Source: Bacteroidota bacterium
GTDB taxonomy: Bacteria; Bacteroidota; Rhodothermia; Rhodothermales; UBA10348
Reading direction: 5' to 3'
DNA length: 64,000 nt
Assembly (NCBI GenBank): GCA_022567305.1
Contig: JADFHF010000017.1
Location: 1-64,000, forward strand
Part shown: piece after piece, positions 6,382 through 14,446 of the stretch
Position numbering within the stretch: the first letter of the stretch is position 1
Layout of the letters: every line of letters starts with the position of its first letter
Translations under genes and position numbers: made by a program
Notes under the pieces: generated by a model
What the model saw: the letters and a program-made list of their open reading frames with translations, nothing else
What the model was told of the DNA's origin: nothing
Databases searched by the model: none

Positions 6382-8753
6382 ATCTATTAACATCCTACAT
6401 ACGAGGATCCCTTCGTCAAGCCAGGAACAGGCCCATTGAGACCATTTTGGTGCTCCTCAGTCTAGCGATGGGAATGGCTGTAACATTGCTCTTAGGAAAT
6501 TATGTCAGGTTCGAGCTCTCGTTTGACAAATATCATGTTCATGCAGATCGAATAGCGAGAGTCACGCTTGTCCGAAATGCAGGAGAAGGTGTGATCGACT
6601 GGGCCCGGACTCCTTCACCGTTAGGCCCAACGCTGGCGGAGAATTTTGGCGGTATTCAGAGCGTCGTCCGCGTCAGAAAAAACCCACGAACCGACCTGGT
6701 TCGATACGAGGATCGCGAATTTTATGAAAGCGGAGTCTATTTCGTGGATGCTTCGGTATTCGACGTATTTGATTTTCAATTAGTCCGGGGAGACGAATCT
6801 TCTGCGCTAATCGAGCCCAATAGTATTTTACTGACTCCAAAAATCGTCGACAAATATTTTGGAGCCCAAGACCCGCTCGGCAGTCAGTTAACCTTGGAAA
6901 ACAAAGTCACGTACACCGTGACAGGAATTGTCGAAGAACCACCCGCATCCTCTCACTTCCGCTTCGACTTTCTTGCTTCCTTTGAAAGCCTGCGAGCGCT
7001 TCTGGGTGAATCCCGAATCGAGAGTTGGGCCTGGGTGGATGTGCACACATATGTTCTGCTTAGTGAGAGCATGTCCCTTCAAAATGTGCGGGCGAGATCT
7101 GACGATTTTGTTCGTGATTTCACGCCGGAATCCTTCTCAACTCAAACCAAATTGAACTTTCAACCCCTGACCTCGATCCATCTACATTCGAACATAAAGG
7201 ACGAGATCTCTCAGAATAGTTCGATTAGTTATGTATATATCCTTGCGTCTCTCGCTGTTGTCATCCTATTCGTATCTACGTTCAATTTCGTTAATCTGAC
7301 AACCGCCGCATACGGTGCTCGCGCCAGAGAAATCGCCATTCGTCAGGTAGTTGGGGCCGGAAGGCGTGCCTTGGTGGGACAGGTGTTCTCTGAAATGATA
7401 TTTCAGGTGGCCGCAGCTGTCATTGCCGGTATTCTGTTGGCATTGTTCTTACTTCCCGTTATGGGCGAACTATCTGGACACACGTTTTCGATTCGAAACA
7501 GTGTGCCCACGTTCCTCTTGATCGGGTTTATCGCCATCCCGATCGTTTCGATAACGGCGGGTCTGTACCCGATTCTGCTTTTGTCGCGTCAAGACCCAGT
7601 GGTCGGTATACGTGGTACATGGAGCGCACGTTCAGGTGGAGGGCGACTACGTGGAGCATTGATCGTTGGGCAATTTGCTGTGACTGCCGTTTTTCTTATC
7701 GCCATGTCCGTTGCGTCTGATCAGGTGGAATACATGACATCAAACCGTATCGGGTTCGATGCCGAGGAAGTGATCATCATCCCTCTTCGGGATACCGAAC
7801 AAAGAAGAGCGTCAGAATCGGTAAAACAGAGACTGCTTCAAGAGGCCTTCGTGAAAAGCGTTACGACCTCATCGAGTACGCCGGGTAACGGCAATTATTT
7901 GACTCTCTCACTCAGACCAGAAGGAACGACGGAAGCCGTACCGATCGCAACGTTTCTGGTTGATTTCGATTTTCTTGACGCGTACAAACTAGAGATTCAA
8001 GAAGGCCGTGATTTCATAAAAGGAAATCCTGCGGATTCGAGCAGAGCTATCATAATAAATGAGGCAGCCGTTCGATTTTTCGCGCTCGAGGAACCTGTTG
8101 GAACGCCAGCCGAAGCTTTCGGAAGTTCGGTAACGATTGTAGGTGTCGTCAAGGACTTTCAGGCTTCGTCTCTTCACGAGGCAGTTCCTCCCGTGGTCAT
8201 CGCACCTCGTTCGTTTTATCGTTATTTGTCGGTGCGTATCGAGACTGGAAACCTTACTCAATCTTTGGCACGTTTGGAATCTGCCTGGAAGGAGATGTTT
8301 GCGGAGCGGCCTTTCGAGTACACTTTTTTGGATCAAGAATTGAACGCACGCTACACAACAGAAGTACGTCTCGGAAGCATTTTCAAAGCGCTGGGAATAC
8401 TCGTTGCGCTCATAGCCGGTCTAGGATTACTAGGATTTGTTTCTCACAGCTCTCGATTGCGTCAGCACGAAATCGGTGTCCGAAAAGTGCTTGGTGCTAC
8501 AGAATTTCAAATCCTCAGGAAAGCAGTTTCTACGAATCTGCGTCTCATCATTTGGGGGCTAGTCATAGGGATACCGCTGGCTTATGTCGCTTCTTCTATT
8601 TGGCTCGAAGAATTTGCATTCCGGACCACGGCAAATCCAATTCATGCCGTAACAACGGGAATCGTTCTTCTCGTGCTCGGGCTCATCACGGTCTCGTTCC
8701 ATTCAATACGATCAGCGAAAACCAGTCCTGCGCGGGTCCTTCGTGATGCGTGA
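6378..8753 (+). CDS. ABC-transporter-type permease with two FtsX domains
   Basis: Protein of 791 residues of the large MacB/FtsX permease type common in Bacteroidota and Acidobacteriota. It has a first helix near residues 20-42, a periplasmic domain, three helices around 285-400, then a second periplasmic domain and three helices around 680-785. Both FtsX repeats show the AIRQVVGAGR/GVRKVLGATE type loop. No ATPase gene is adjacent, so it must use one encoded elsewhere. It is translationally coupled to the EamA gene and downstream of the sigma/anti-sigma pair, possibly in the same regulon. Confidence 0.85.
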   Translation: MNLLTSYIRGSLRQARNRPIETILVLLSLAMGMAVTLLLGNYVRFELSFDKYHVHADRIARVTLVRNAGEGVIDWARTPSPLGPTLAENFGGIQSVVRVRKNPRTDLVRYEDREFYESGVYFVDASVFDVFDFQLVRGDESSALIEPNSILLTPKIVDKYFGAQDPLGSQLTLENKVTYTVTGIVEEPPASSHFRFDFLASFESLRALLGESRIESWAWVDVHTYVLLSESMSLQNVRARSDDFVRDFTPESFSTQTKLNFQPLTSIHLHSNIKDEISQNSSISYVYILASLAVVILFVSTFNFVNLTTAAYGARAREIAIRQVVGAGRRALVGQVFSEMIFQVAAAVIAGILLALFLLPVMGELSGHTFSIRNSVPTFLLIGFIAIPIVSITAGLYPILLLSRQDPVVGIRGTWSARSGGGRLRGALIVGQFAVTAVFLIAMSVASDQVEYMTSNRIGFDAEEVIIIPLRDTEQRRASESVKQRLLQEAFVKSVTTSSSTPGNGNYLTLSLRPEGTTEAVPIATFLVDFDFLDAYKLEIQEGRDFIKGNPADSSRAIIINEAAVRFFALEEPVGTPAEAFGSSVTIVGVVKDFQASSLHEAVPPVVIAPRSFYRYLSVRIETGNLTQSLARLESAWKEMFAERPFEYTFLDQELNARYTTEVRLGSIFKALGILVALIAGLGLLGFVSHSSRLRQHEIGVRKVLGATEFQILRKAVSTNLRLIIWGLVIGIPLAYVASSIWLEEFAFRTTANPIHAVTTGIVLLVLGLITVSFHSIRSAKTSPARVLRDA

Positions 8754-9250
8754 GCGCCATGCCTCTCTTTCGGTGTAGAGCAAACCAAAAATGTCATCCA
8801 GGTATTCTAACGAGTCAGGTAAGGTCATGCCGAGTTTCCACTAGGGTACCAATGAGAGGACAGCTCTGGGGAAGAGTCAAACTGCACGTTCGTACCGAGG
8901 CCTGAAATGCAGGCGATCAGCTTCGTCCGTCTGCGCTGTGTGCCTCAACGACGGAAAACTGGAAGTCTGTGGGGCTTAAGAGGCTCGTGCATGACCGACT
9001 CATCGGGGCGGCACGCCCGCCTTTCTGAGCCGCAGACAAACCTACCAAAATAGCAACCAGGACGGCGAGAGAAAAGAATCCAAATTTGCGGGAGAGGAAG
9101 GGCATCGCGAATCTTCTCGGTAGCCGCGAATGCCGTAGGGTACTTATTCGCCCCGAGATCCGTAAGGAGCGGTGAGCGATGTAAAGAAGTGTTCGTCATC
9201 TCGATTAGTCCGCCTATCGCCGATCAGCCACTCGTTAACTAAGCCGTGTC
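8754..9250. other. intergenic region without a supported gene
   Basis: About 500 bases between the permease and a TPR gene. A minus-strand frame at 8917-9105 starts with a plausible membrane segment (FFSLAVLVAILVGLSAA) but has no ribosome site and a composition unlike a conserved protein; an overlapping frame reaches 9199. I regard both as unproven. No RNA gene or repeat is seen. Confidence 0.4.
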
Positions 9251-9517
9251 CTAACGCCTAAACCGCTTGAGGAAGAAATGCCTCTCCTTCCCTTCAAGCT
9301 CCTTGGCGACCGTAAGAGCTTCCCGTGCTACGCGTTGCTCGTCTGATCTTCTTCCAAGCATCTTGTACAGTATCACAAGACGCCTATATGAGTGCGGAGT
9401 GTCGGCATGATCCGACACATTCTGCTCATAGAGTTTCACCGCCTCATCTATGTTACCGGCTTTCTCACATTTAATTGCTCGCTCTTCACGTTTCCACCAA
9501 ACTTCGGAGTCGTCCAT
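9251..9517 (-). CDS. small TPR-repeat protein
   Basis: Protein of 88 residues without signal peptide. It contains one clear tetratricopeptide-like pair of helices: AIKCEKAGNIDEAVKLYEQN followed by ADTPHSYRRLVILYKMLGR. Such small proteins usually mediate protein contacts; the partner is unknown. The gene stands alone between regions of decayed genes, so it might be a remnant of a longer TPR protein, although it is complete with its own ATG and stop. Confidence 0.6.
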   Translation of the reverse strand: MDDSEVWWKREERAIKCEKAGNIDEAVKLYEQNVSDHADTPHSYRRLVILYKMLGRRSDEQRVAREALTVAKELEGKERHFFLKRFRR

Positions 9518-9618
9518 AGTCAGACCATTGCGATTCGGTGTGGGTTGACTTAGAAGAAACGGGGTTCAGGGCGGAAGTGCAATTACCCGGCGTTCATTCA
9601 GCCGGTGTCTACGATAGC

Positions 9619-9978
9619 CTATTTGTAGGCGCTCGCTCGGCCGGCAAGTGGAAGGATCTCGAAGCGCGTAAATCCAACTTCCTCACAGCATGTACGAAAG
9701 TCGGCTCCAGGTTAGTCGAAGGCGTCGCCAAATTCCATGAGCATGTTGAGTGACATCAACAAGCCCATTTCGTTTTTTCGCCGGGCATCGTCGATCAGAT
9801 TCTCGATGGCGATAAATGCTCCTCCCTCAGAAGGCGCATCATAGGCCGCCTGAATGAGGTGTTTCTTTCTTTCAAGATTCCAGTCGTGGAGTATCGTGCT
9901 CATCGTCACTACGTCGGCTTTGGGAAGGGGTTCATTGAAGAAATCCCCGCTCGTGGCTACCCCCTGTTCGTCCAATCC
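9619..9978 (-). pseudogene. C-terminal remnant of an O-methyltransferase
   Basis: In one frame this reads GDFFNEPLPKADVV, ILHDWN, GGAFIAIENLIDD and LNMLMEFGDAFD, the SAM-binding and catalytic end of the CrtF/hydroxyneurosporene-type O-methyltransferase family. An in-frame TAA at 9712-9714 interrupts it. The frame then continues with PGADFRTCCEEVGFTRFEI and ends with the family's usual PLAGRASAYK-stop at 9619. It lacks the N-terminal dimerisation domain and the first part of the Rossmann fold. Upstream, at about 9979, it is joined in frame to a copy of part of the barrel gene found at 11833. Confidence 0.75.
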
Positions 9979-10158
9979 TTCCTCATCGAGGGCGTAAATG
10001 ATAAGTTCGTCATAGCGGTGCCGGATTGGTTTGACATTGTACGGCAGCATGAGAATTTTCCGTGTCGAATGCGAGAATGGAAAGAAGTCGTATTCATTCG
10101 CCGGGCTGAAATCCATGTGCAGCTTCGCGTTTTGGAAGCTCGATGTCGAAACGGATTA
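9979..10158 (-). pseudogene. duplicated fragment of the nearby beta-barrel gene
   Basis: About 180 bases on the minus strand encode SVSTSSFQNAKLHMDFS, NEYDFFPFSHSTRK and YDELIIYALDEE. This matches the middle of the intact outer-membrane gene at 11833-13119 (SVSTSSFQNTKLQMEFG, IEYDFFPYSQSTRK, YDELTIFALDEE) at DNA and protein level. The match stops abruptly at CTCGATGAGGAA, after which methyltransferase sequence follows in the same frame. A TAA precedes the first matching codon. It is a partial gene copy fused to a foreign fragment, not a functional gene. Confidence 0.8.
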
Positions 10159-10238
10159 AGTCGTCATTCCGGCCCATCAGCCGTGTTAGATTTCAGTACC
10201 AACGCTTTCCAGAACCGACGCGTCCGCACTTTCGGCGA

Positions 10239-10480
10239 TCAGACCGGTGCATGTATACCGAGCCACGAAAAAAAATCACCGAACAACTCCGATGGGATTT
10301 CGCCGGTCAACTCATCCACCAATTCGTGATTACTGTTTGGATAAAGTTGATGGTGATATCAAGTCCTGTTTCAACCCGAATTGCTTCGAGAACGGATAGA
10401 TCATTGGCGGCCGGATTGCTGCGATCTTTGCCGCCGTTTATCCAGAGTGATGGGATGCGCAACTTCCGGATAGACGATCG
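10239..10480 (-). pseudogene. C-terminal remnant of an alpha/beta-hydrolase, frameshifted
   Basis: The minus strand reads RKLRIPSLWINGGKDRSNPA and VLEAIRVETGLDITINF in one frame, then continues in another as YPNSNHELVDELTG and GDFFSWLGIHAPV before TGA at 10239. The PSLWINGGKD acid loop and the NSNHEL histidine loop are the usual last parts of dienelactone-hydrolase/peptidase-S9-like alpha/beta hydrolases. A frameshift near 10345 and the missing nucleophile half show it is a remnant. Confidence 0.6.
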
Positions 10481-10552
10481 ATCCTCGGCGAGCCGTCACG
10501 CAGGGGCGGTTGGCGACGCACTTTTTCGTTCACCCTCTAGTAGCCAACCACG

Positions 10553-11032
10553 TCATGGTTGACTCGAAGCGACGATGTCCGCCTTCGTCGAGTCGATGAT
10601 CTCCAAGAGCTCTTGGGTCTCCTTTGTTGGCACGTCGTACTTAGCGAGAACTTCCTTGAAAAGGATGACCATGCGGTCCCACTCCTGCTCCGTGATATAC
10701 ATATCAGCGTGAGTCTCCTTCATCCCACGGCCATGGTACTGGCAGGGCCCACCCGTGGCCTGACAAACGAGCGCCGTTACGTGATACTTCAGATAAGGCG
10801 CAGGCACACGTTTCCTCGCGGTATCGATCGCGGGATTCGCGTTGAGGACTTCATCCGGTATGAGGGCGTCGATGAAATCATTGACCACGACCGAAATCGG
10901 TGCGAGACCACCTAGCCGGTCGTACAGGGACTGCTGCTCTTCACCTTCCTGCGCGAAAGCGGTCTGGGATCCCACGAGGACGATGGCGACGATAGCAAGA
11001 GACATCCAGTGGCTGATGCTGCGTGTGGACAT
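10553..11032 (-). CDS. exported group 1 truncated hemoglobin
   Basis: Heme-binding truncated (2-on-2) hemoglobin of 159 residues, probably for O2/NO chemistry. The globin part starts at SLYDRLGG (residue ~35) and contains ALVCQATGGPCQYHGRGM followed by the proximal histidine H108 in KETHADM. A clear signal peptide (hydrophobic 11-21, ending TAFAQ) predicts export, unusual because most truncated hemoglobins are cytoplasmic. A perfect AGGAGGT ribosome site precedes the ATG. A promoter-like TTCACC-17-TATAAT and a palindrome lie upstream. Confidence 0.9.
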   Translation of the reverse strand: MSTRSISHWMSLAIVAIVLVGSQTAFAQEGEEQQSLYDRLGGLAPISVVVNDFIDALIPDEVLNANPAIDTARKRVPAPYLKYHVTALVCQATGGPCQYHGRGMKETHADMYITEQEWDRMVILFKEVLAKYDVPTKETQELLEIIDSTKADIVASSQP

Positions 11033-11082
11033 AATGACCTCCTAATCTGGTGTGATTCGGTGGGGAATAAAGCGCACTATTT

Positions 11083-11102
11083 GGTACCCAGTGGAGGGTA
11101 CC
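11083..11102. promoter_or_regulatory. palindrome upstream of the hemoglobin gene
   Basis: Perfect inverted repeat GGTACCC-AGTGGA-GGGTACC, about 50 bases before the hemoglobin start and downstream of its putative promoter. It could be an operator or a 5'-leader hairpin. No known regulator motif is recognised. Confidence 0.45.
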
Positions 11103-11131
11103 TGTGATGAATAAGGAAAAGAAATACGTGG

Positions 11132-11160
11132 ATTATAAAGCTATCATACAGTGCGGTGAA
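11132..11160 (-). promoter_or_regulatory. putative sigma-70-type promoter of the hemoglobin gene
   Basis: On the minus strand a perfect TATAAT (11137-11132) follows TTCACC (11160-11155) with a 17-base spacer. Transcription would start about 95 bases before the ATG at 11032. Identified by eye. Confidence 0.4.
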
Positions 11161-11216
11161 TCACAAACGGTCAAACGCAGCAAGACCGACAAGCCCTTCG
11201 TTGGCCGTAGGGAGGG

Positions 11217-11555
11217 TTAGCTTTTTCTGAGCACATATATATATGCATCCGTTGAGCTAGCGTCGTTCCTATGAACCTCTGCCAAAACTCTTTTATACTC
11301 CCCGCCTTCAAAATCATCAAGTTCATCCCAGTGTTTGTCGAGATGGTGCGACGAGAAAATGAATCCCTTGATATCTTCTCCTGCCCCATCTAAAACAATG
11401 CCCGGGTAGCCCATTTCAGCTCCCCAACCGTGTTGCCGTAGGTGGCCCTTCACTGTAGCAGATTCCCACATACCTCCTATGGTCTTAAGAACATGCTCAT
11501 TAGGTCGCCCCGGAGCTAAAGTGCCGTATACAAATAATCTCTGAGTCACATTCAT
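11217..11555 (-). CDS. gamma-glutamylcyclotransferase (AIG2-like) family protein
   Basis: Small AIG2/GGCT-fold protein of 112 residues. The opening RLFVYGTLAPGRPNEHVL gives the YGTL loop of the gamma-glutamylcyclotransferase superfamily, GYPGIVLDG is the second loop, and WDELDDFEGGEYKRVLAEV is the family's conserved end. Members act on gamma-glutamyl amines or glutathione-derived peptides; the substrate here is open. I start at ATG 11555 (MNVTQRLF), preceded by AGGTGA, not at the longer frame to 11645 whose extra Arg-rich residues precede the fold. Confidence 0.8.
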   Translation of the reverse strand: MNVTQRLFVYGTLAPGRPNEHVLKTIGGMWESATVKGHLRQHGWGAEMGYPGIVLDGAGEDIKGFIFSSHHLDKHWDELDDFEGGEYKRVLAEVHRNDASSTDAYIYVLRKS

Positions 11556-11832
11556 TTCACCTGGAGAGCTAACATGTAATCTCCGAACGAAAATCGGAGA
11601 ACGCCTAATGACCGTCCGAATATCGCCCCATTTGCGATTCCACACATGTAGTCACTTCAGCTCGTTAGCGCAAAAACGATGAGCGATATGAGAAGGCGGC
11701 CAGTGAGTGAAACAGGTGTGTGCGGGAAGGCTAGTCCCTATAAATACGGGCACGGTTTATCAGTCCCTAGAACACCCCCTCAGACGCCCACATTTCGTCT
11801 CTTACGAACGCATTTGAGTTGCTCTCCTTTGA

Positions 11833-13119
11833 TCAGAAAAAGAAATTTTGTCCACGACCACCGCCCATTCGCGGATTAACGACATTGTTGAAGATCGATC
11901 CGAAGCGGTACGTGAAGCCGAAATTTACGAAGTACGAATACCCCGTCGGTAGCTGAACCGACCGCAGAAGGATTTCGTTCTTCGTCGCTTCGTCACTCGG
12001 AAGGTCGAGCTGGTCGCGGATACGGTTGTACGCGGCAAAGGTATTAAACGAGAACCCGCGGAATAAGCGAACGTTGGCCGAGCCGAAGATGCCCAGATTG
12101 TAGAAATCGGTCAGACTTCGGTCGAAGTTGGTCAGCATGTGATTGAAGTTAGTCGACAACGTTAAGCTGCCCCATTTTTGCGACAGTCTGAGACTAACGC
12201 CGAGCGAATGCCGGAGAATGGTTTCCTCATCGAGTGCGAAAATGGTGAGTTCGTCGTATTGCCTTCGGGAAAGTTTGATATTGTATTGCAGCGTGAGAAA
12301 TTTTCGAGTCGACTGCGAGTAGGGGAAGAAGTCGTATTCAATCGCCGGGCCGAATTCCATCTGCAGCTTCGTGTTCTGGAAGCTCGACGTCGAAACAGAG
12401 GCGTTCGCTCCAACAGCCCATTGCCCGCCTATGGATTTGACGATCTGCGCTGAAAGTCGCTCGGAGCTGGTCTTACTTTTGATGGTCTCATCACCCGCAT
12501 CGAATTCGCTTTTCGAGTCGCTGACATTGCCATTGATCCGAACTTTGAGCTCTTCCGTTGTCCGGTTCGCTGAGAAATTGGCTCTTCGATTAGTGAACTT
12601 GGTAGTCTCCTGGCCATTCACCCGCCCGTTCCCCCCGATCGAAAACACCCAATAATTCCAGGGATCGTCTTCAATTGAACTGGTGGGCCGGTCTTGGGAG
12701 GTAGGCTTGACCGCGCTGATGACGAGTTTGTCGCTCAAACCGGCACGAGCCAGGTAACGGGAAAGACCAATGGTCAGGTGGTGCAGTAGGGCCCTTCGTC
12801 GGTCGTCCGGGGTGGCATCCGAACGGGTGGCGTAGGTAAGAGTGTCGCTCAGGGCAGCGTAATCGCGCTGCCCAAGAAACGTCAACGTGATGCGCAAGCC
12901 ACCTCCGGCCGTGTTCTGCCGGGCATGCAGGATATGTACGTCGGCCTGGGTTCTCTCGTTGAGAAAGTCAACGATCGGTAATTCTTCCTTGATGTATGGG
13001 TTGTCGCAGAAGAACCGACAATCCAGAAAGATGCGGAGTGATGGTGGGGCGCCCTCTTCTTGTGCTTTGGCAGGAACGGTGAGCGAAATGGCCATGAACA
13101 GGCCTACGAGTAGTCTCAT
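11833..13119 (-). CDS. putative outer-membrane beta-barrel protein of an uncharacterised family
   Basis: Protein of 428 residues with a signal peptide ending AKAQ. An N-terminal globular part has a cysteine pair (LDCRFFCDN) and the phrase VDFLNERTQADVHIL..RQ, which I recall from an uncharacterised family of Gram-negative proteins. From about residue 150 it alternates hydrophobic/polar strands (for example FSIGGNGRVNG, VKSIGGQWAVGANASV, YSYFVNFGFTYRFGS) and ends in an aromatic run (NFFF), as barrel proteins do. The ATG at 13119 has GGGAGGAG directly upstream; the frame's earlier TTG is rejected. Part of this gene is duplicated at 9979-10158. Confidence 0.75.
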   Translation of the reverse strand: MRLLVGLFMAISLTVPAKAQEEGAPPSLRIFLDCRFFCDNPYIKEELPIVDFLNERTQADVHILHARQNTAGGGLRITLTFLGQRDYAALSDTLTYATRSDATPDDRRRALLHHLTIGLSRYLARAGLSDKLVISAVKPTSQDRPTSSIEDDPWNYWVFSIGGNGRVNGQETTKFTNRRANFSANRTTEELKVRINGNVSDSKSEFDAGDETIKSKTSSERLSAQIVKSIGGQWAVGANASVSTSSFQNTKLQMEFGPAIEYDFFPYSQSTRKFLTLQYNIKLSRRQYDELTIFALDEETILRHSLGVSLRLSQKWGSLTLSTNFNHMLTNFDRSLTDFYNLGIFGSANVRLFRGFSFNTFAAYNRIRDQLDLPSDEATKNEILLRSVQLPTGYSYFVNFGFTYRFGSIFNNVVNPRMGGGRGQNFFF

Positions 13120-13329
13120 TCTCCTCCCTCTCAATTAAGAGCCGCCACGAATGGTGCTTAGCGGCGATGGATCGAACCTCTGACAGTGACCATGAACCAT
13201 TGCTCGTCCTACTGACGCTGGAATCTAGCAAAAGGATACCAAAATTGATTCCCGGTTGAGCAATTGTGTCCTTCTCCCCTGTTAAGAGACGTGACGATGC
13301 GTCAGATGTTGCCCCAAATAAATTAACAG

Positions 13330-13480
13330 TTACTTGTCCGCTTTGTCGGCCTGGTAGACGATTCCCATCCCGCCACGGCCCAGTTCTTCGACGATCTTGT
13401 AGCGAGATAAGGACTTGCCGAGCACGAGGAGTCCGAAGGCGTTGTCCTTCAAGAAACTGGGTTGAGGGCGGAAGTGCAAA
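13330..13480 (-). pseudogene. N-terminal remnant of a serine/threonine protein kinase
   Basis: The minus strand reads VLGKSLSRYKIVEELGRGG then MGIVYQADKADK and TAA at 13330. This is the start of a Hanks-type kinase with its glycine-rich loop GRGGMG, cut before the catalytic lysine. Directly upstream in the same frame is LHFRPQPSFLKDNAF. A nearly identical DNA stretch occurs near 9550-9585 (LHFRPEPRFF-stop), pointing to a shared parent sequence. Not functional. Confidence 0.65.
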
Positions 13481-13710
13481 ATGGAGTCCGATAACTAGAC
13501 GCAGCAGCATCATGGCATCGTGCCGCACTTTGATAGAATTGGAGACCTTCTAGGGTACTCGTTGCGTAGAGTTCGAGACCTACCTCCTTCATTTTCCGCC
13601 CCTCGAGTTTTCTGCAAGAAGGTTTACGAGGCCGTGTTGAAGGAGGCAGTGTACTCTTCACGCTCCTTTTGAACGTCCGTGGTCAGCTCCAGAAGGAGAG
13701 CTGACGCATC

Positions 13711-13983
13711 TCAGCGCTTGAAGGGGCAGGAGCTTTCGAGTAGCGGCAGAAGAAGGTATACGCGGGCAGCATACATTTTCAGCCTTAATGCTACCCTTTC
13801 AATATCATCCAAAACGTTGCCGATGTCGATAGATCATTCTCGGGCAATTCCTCATTGAGTGGATCATATTCAATGAGTTTCTCGCGCCCGTTGGTGTAAC
13901 CCATGGCCTGTGCCATAATCAGCCTTCAGTAAGTCTGGTTTTACTGAATAGACACCGGAAACCTTCACCCTGACCTTAACCAT
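13711..13983 (-). pseudogene. small hypothetical gene broken by two frameshifts
   Basis: Three consecutive minus-strand frames join into one sensible small protein: MVKVRVKVSGVYSVKPDLL from ATG 13983, then YTNGREKLIEYDPLNEELPE, then IDIGNVLDDIERVALRL and KMYAARVYLL to TGA at 13711. A TATAAT-like stretch and very AT-rich DNA (13980-14040) precede the ATG. I do not recognise the family. Two frameshifts suggest decay; sequencing error is the alternative. Confidence 0.4.
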
Positions 13984-14089
13984 CTAAATTATAAAAGCTA
14001 CTAAATCTATAATATATAATGGTTTACAATATTCTATTTGCACTCTGACGGAGAGGACAAACTCCCCGTCGAGCTGTTAATTTCGGTTC

Positions 14090-14446
14090 CTAACCCTTGC
14101 GCCACAGGCCAAACGTGATGCCGAAGGCGTCGTGTATGATCGCCATCTCGTCTCCGTCGGGCAGAATCTGTTTGGGCATCACGACAGCCGCTCCGAGATC
14201 AATCGCTTTTTGCGCGGTGACATCTATGTCGTCGACCTCTACGAACAGCTGAACGAGGGCATGCCCCTCCGGTGGACTAGGCCAGATGCCACCCGGCATG
14301 CCTTTGTCGCCGGACTGGGTGTCAACCATTCGGTAGTTGAGCCCGTTGTCGGTATCGATCTTCCATCCGAACAATTCATGATAGAAGCCTGCGGCCCCAT
14401 CGGGGTCCTTACTGATAATCTGCCAGTGCGTTACGGGGTTACCCAT
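14090..14446 (-). CDS. VOC-family (glyoxalase-like) protein
   Basis: Protein of 118 residues forming one vicinal-oxygen-chelate domain: VTHWQIISKDPDGAAGFYHE, FGWKID, GMPGGIWP, LFVEVDDIDVTAQKAIDLGA and a closing FGITFGLW. Such proteins are dioxygenases, isomerases or binding proteins; the substrate cannot be told. I start at ATG 14446, preceded by AAGGAGA. The start overlaps the end of the upstream regulator gene by eight bases, so the two form an operon. Confidence 0.85.
   Translation of the reverse strand: MGNPVTHWQIISKDPDGAAGFYHELFGWKIDTDNGLNYRMVDTQSGDKGMPGGIWPSPPEGHALVQLFVEVDDIDVTAQKAIDLGAAVVMPKQILPDGDEMAIIHDAFGITFGLWRKG

Noticed and set aside
8917-9199. Small minus-strand membrane protein
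   Set aside because: A hydrophobic stretch exists, but there is no ribosome site, no recognised family and overlapping alternative frames.
9190-9262. attC-like or terminator hairpin after the TPR gene
   Set aside because: CGTTA/TAACG pairing is only five bases, with neither a T run nor an extrahelical-base pattern.
10505-10555. GGTTGGC/GCCAACC inverted repeat after the hemoglobin gene as a terminator
   Set aside because: The stem is perfect but short, the loop is ~30 bases and no T run follows on the minus strand.
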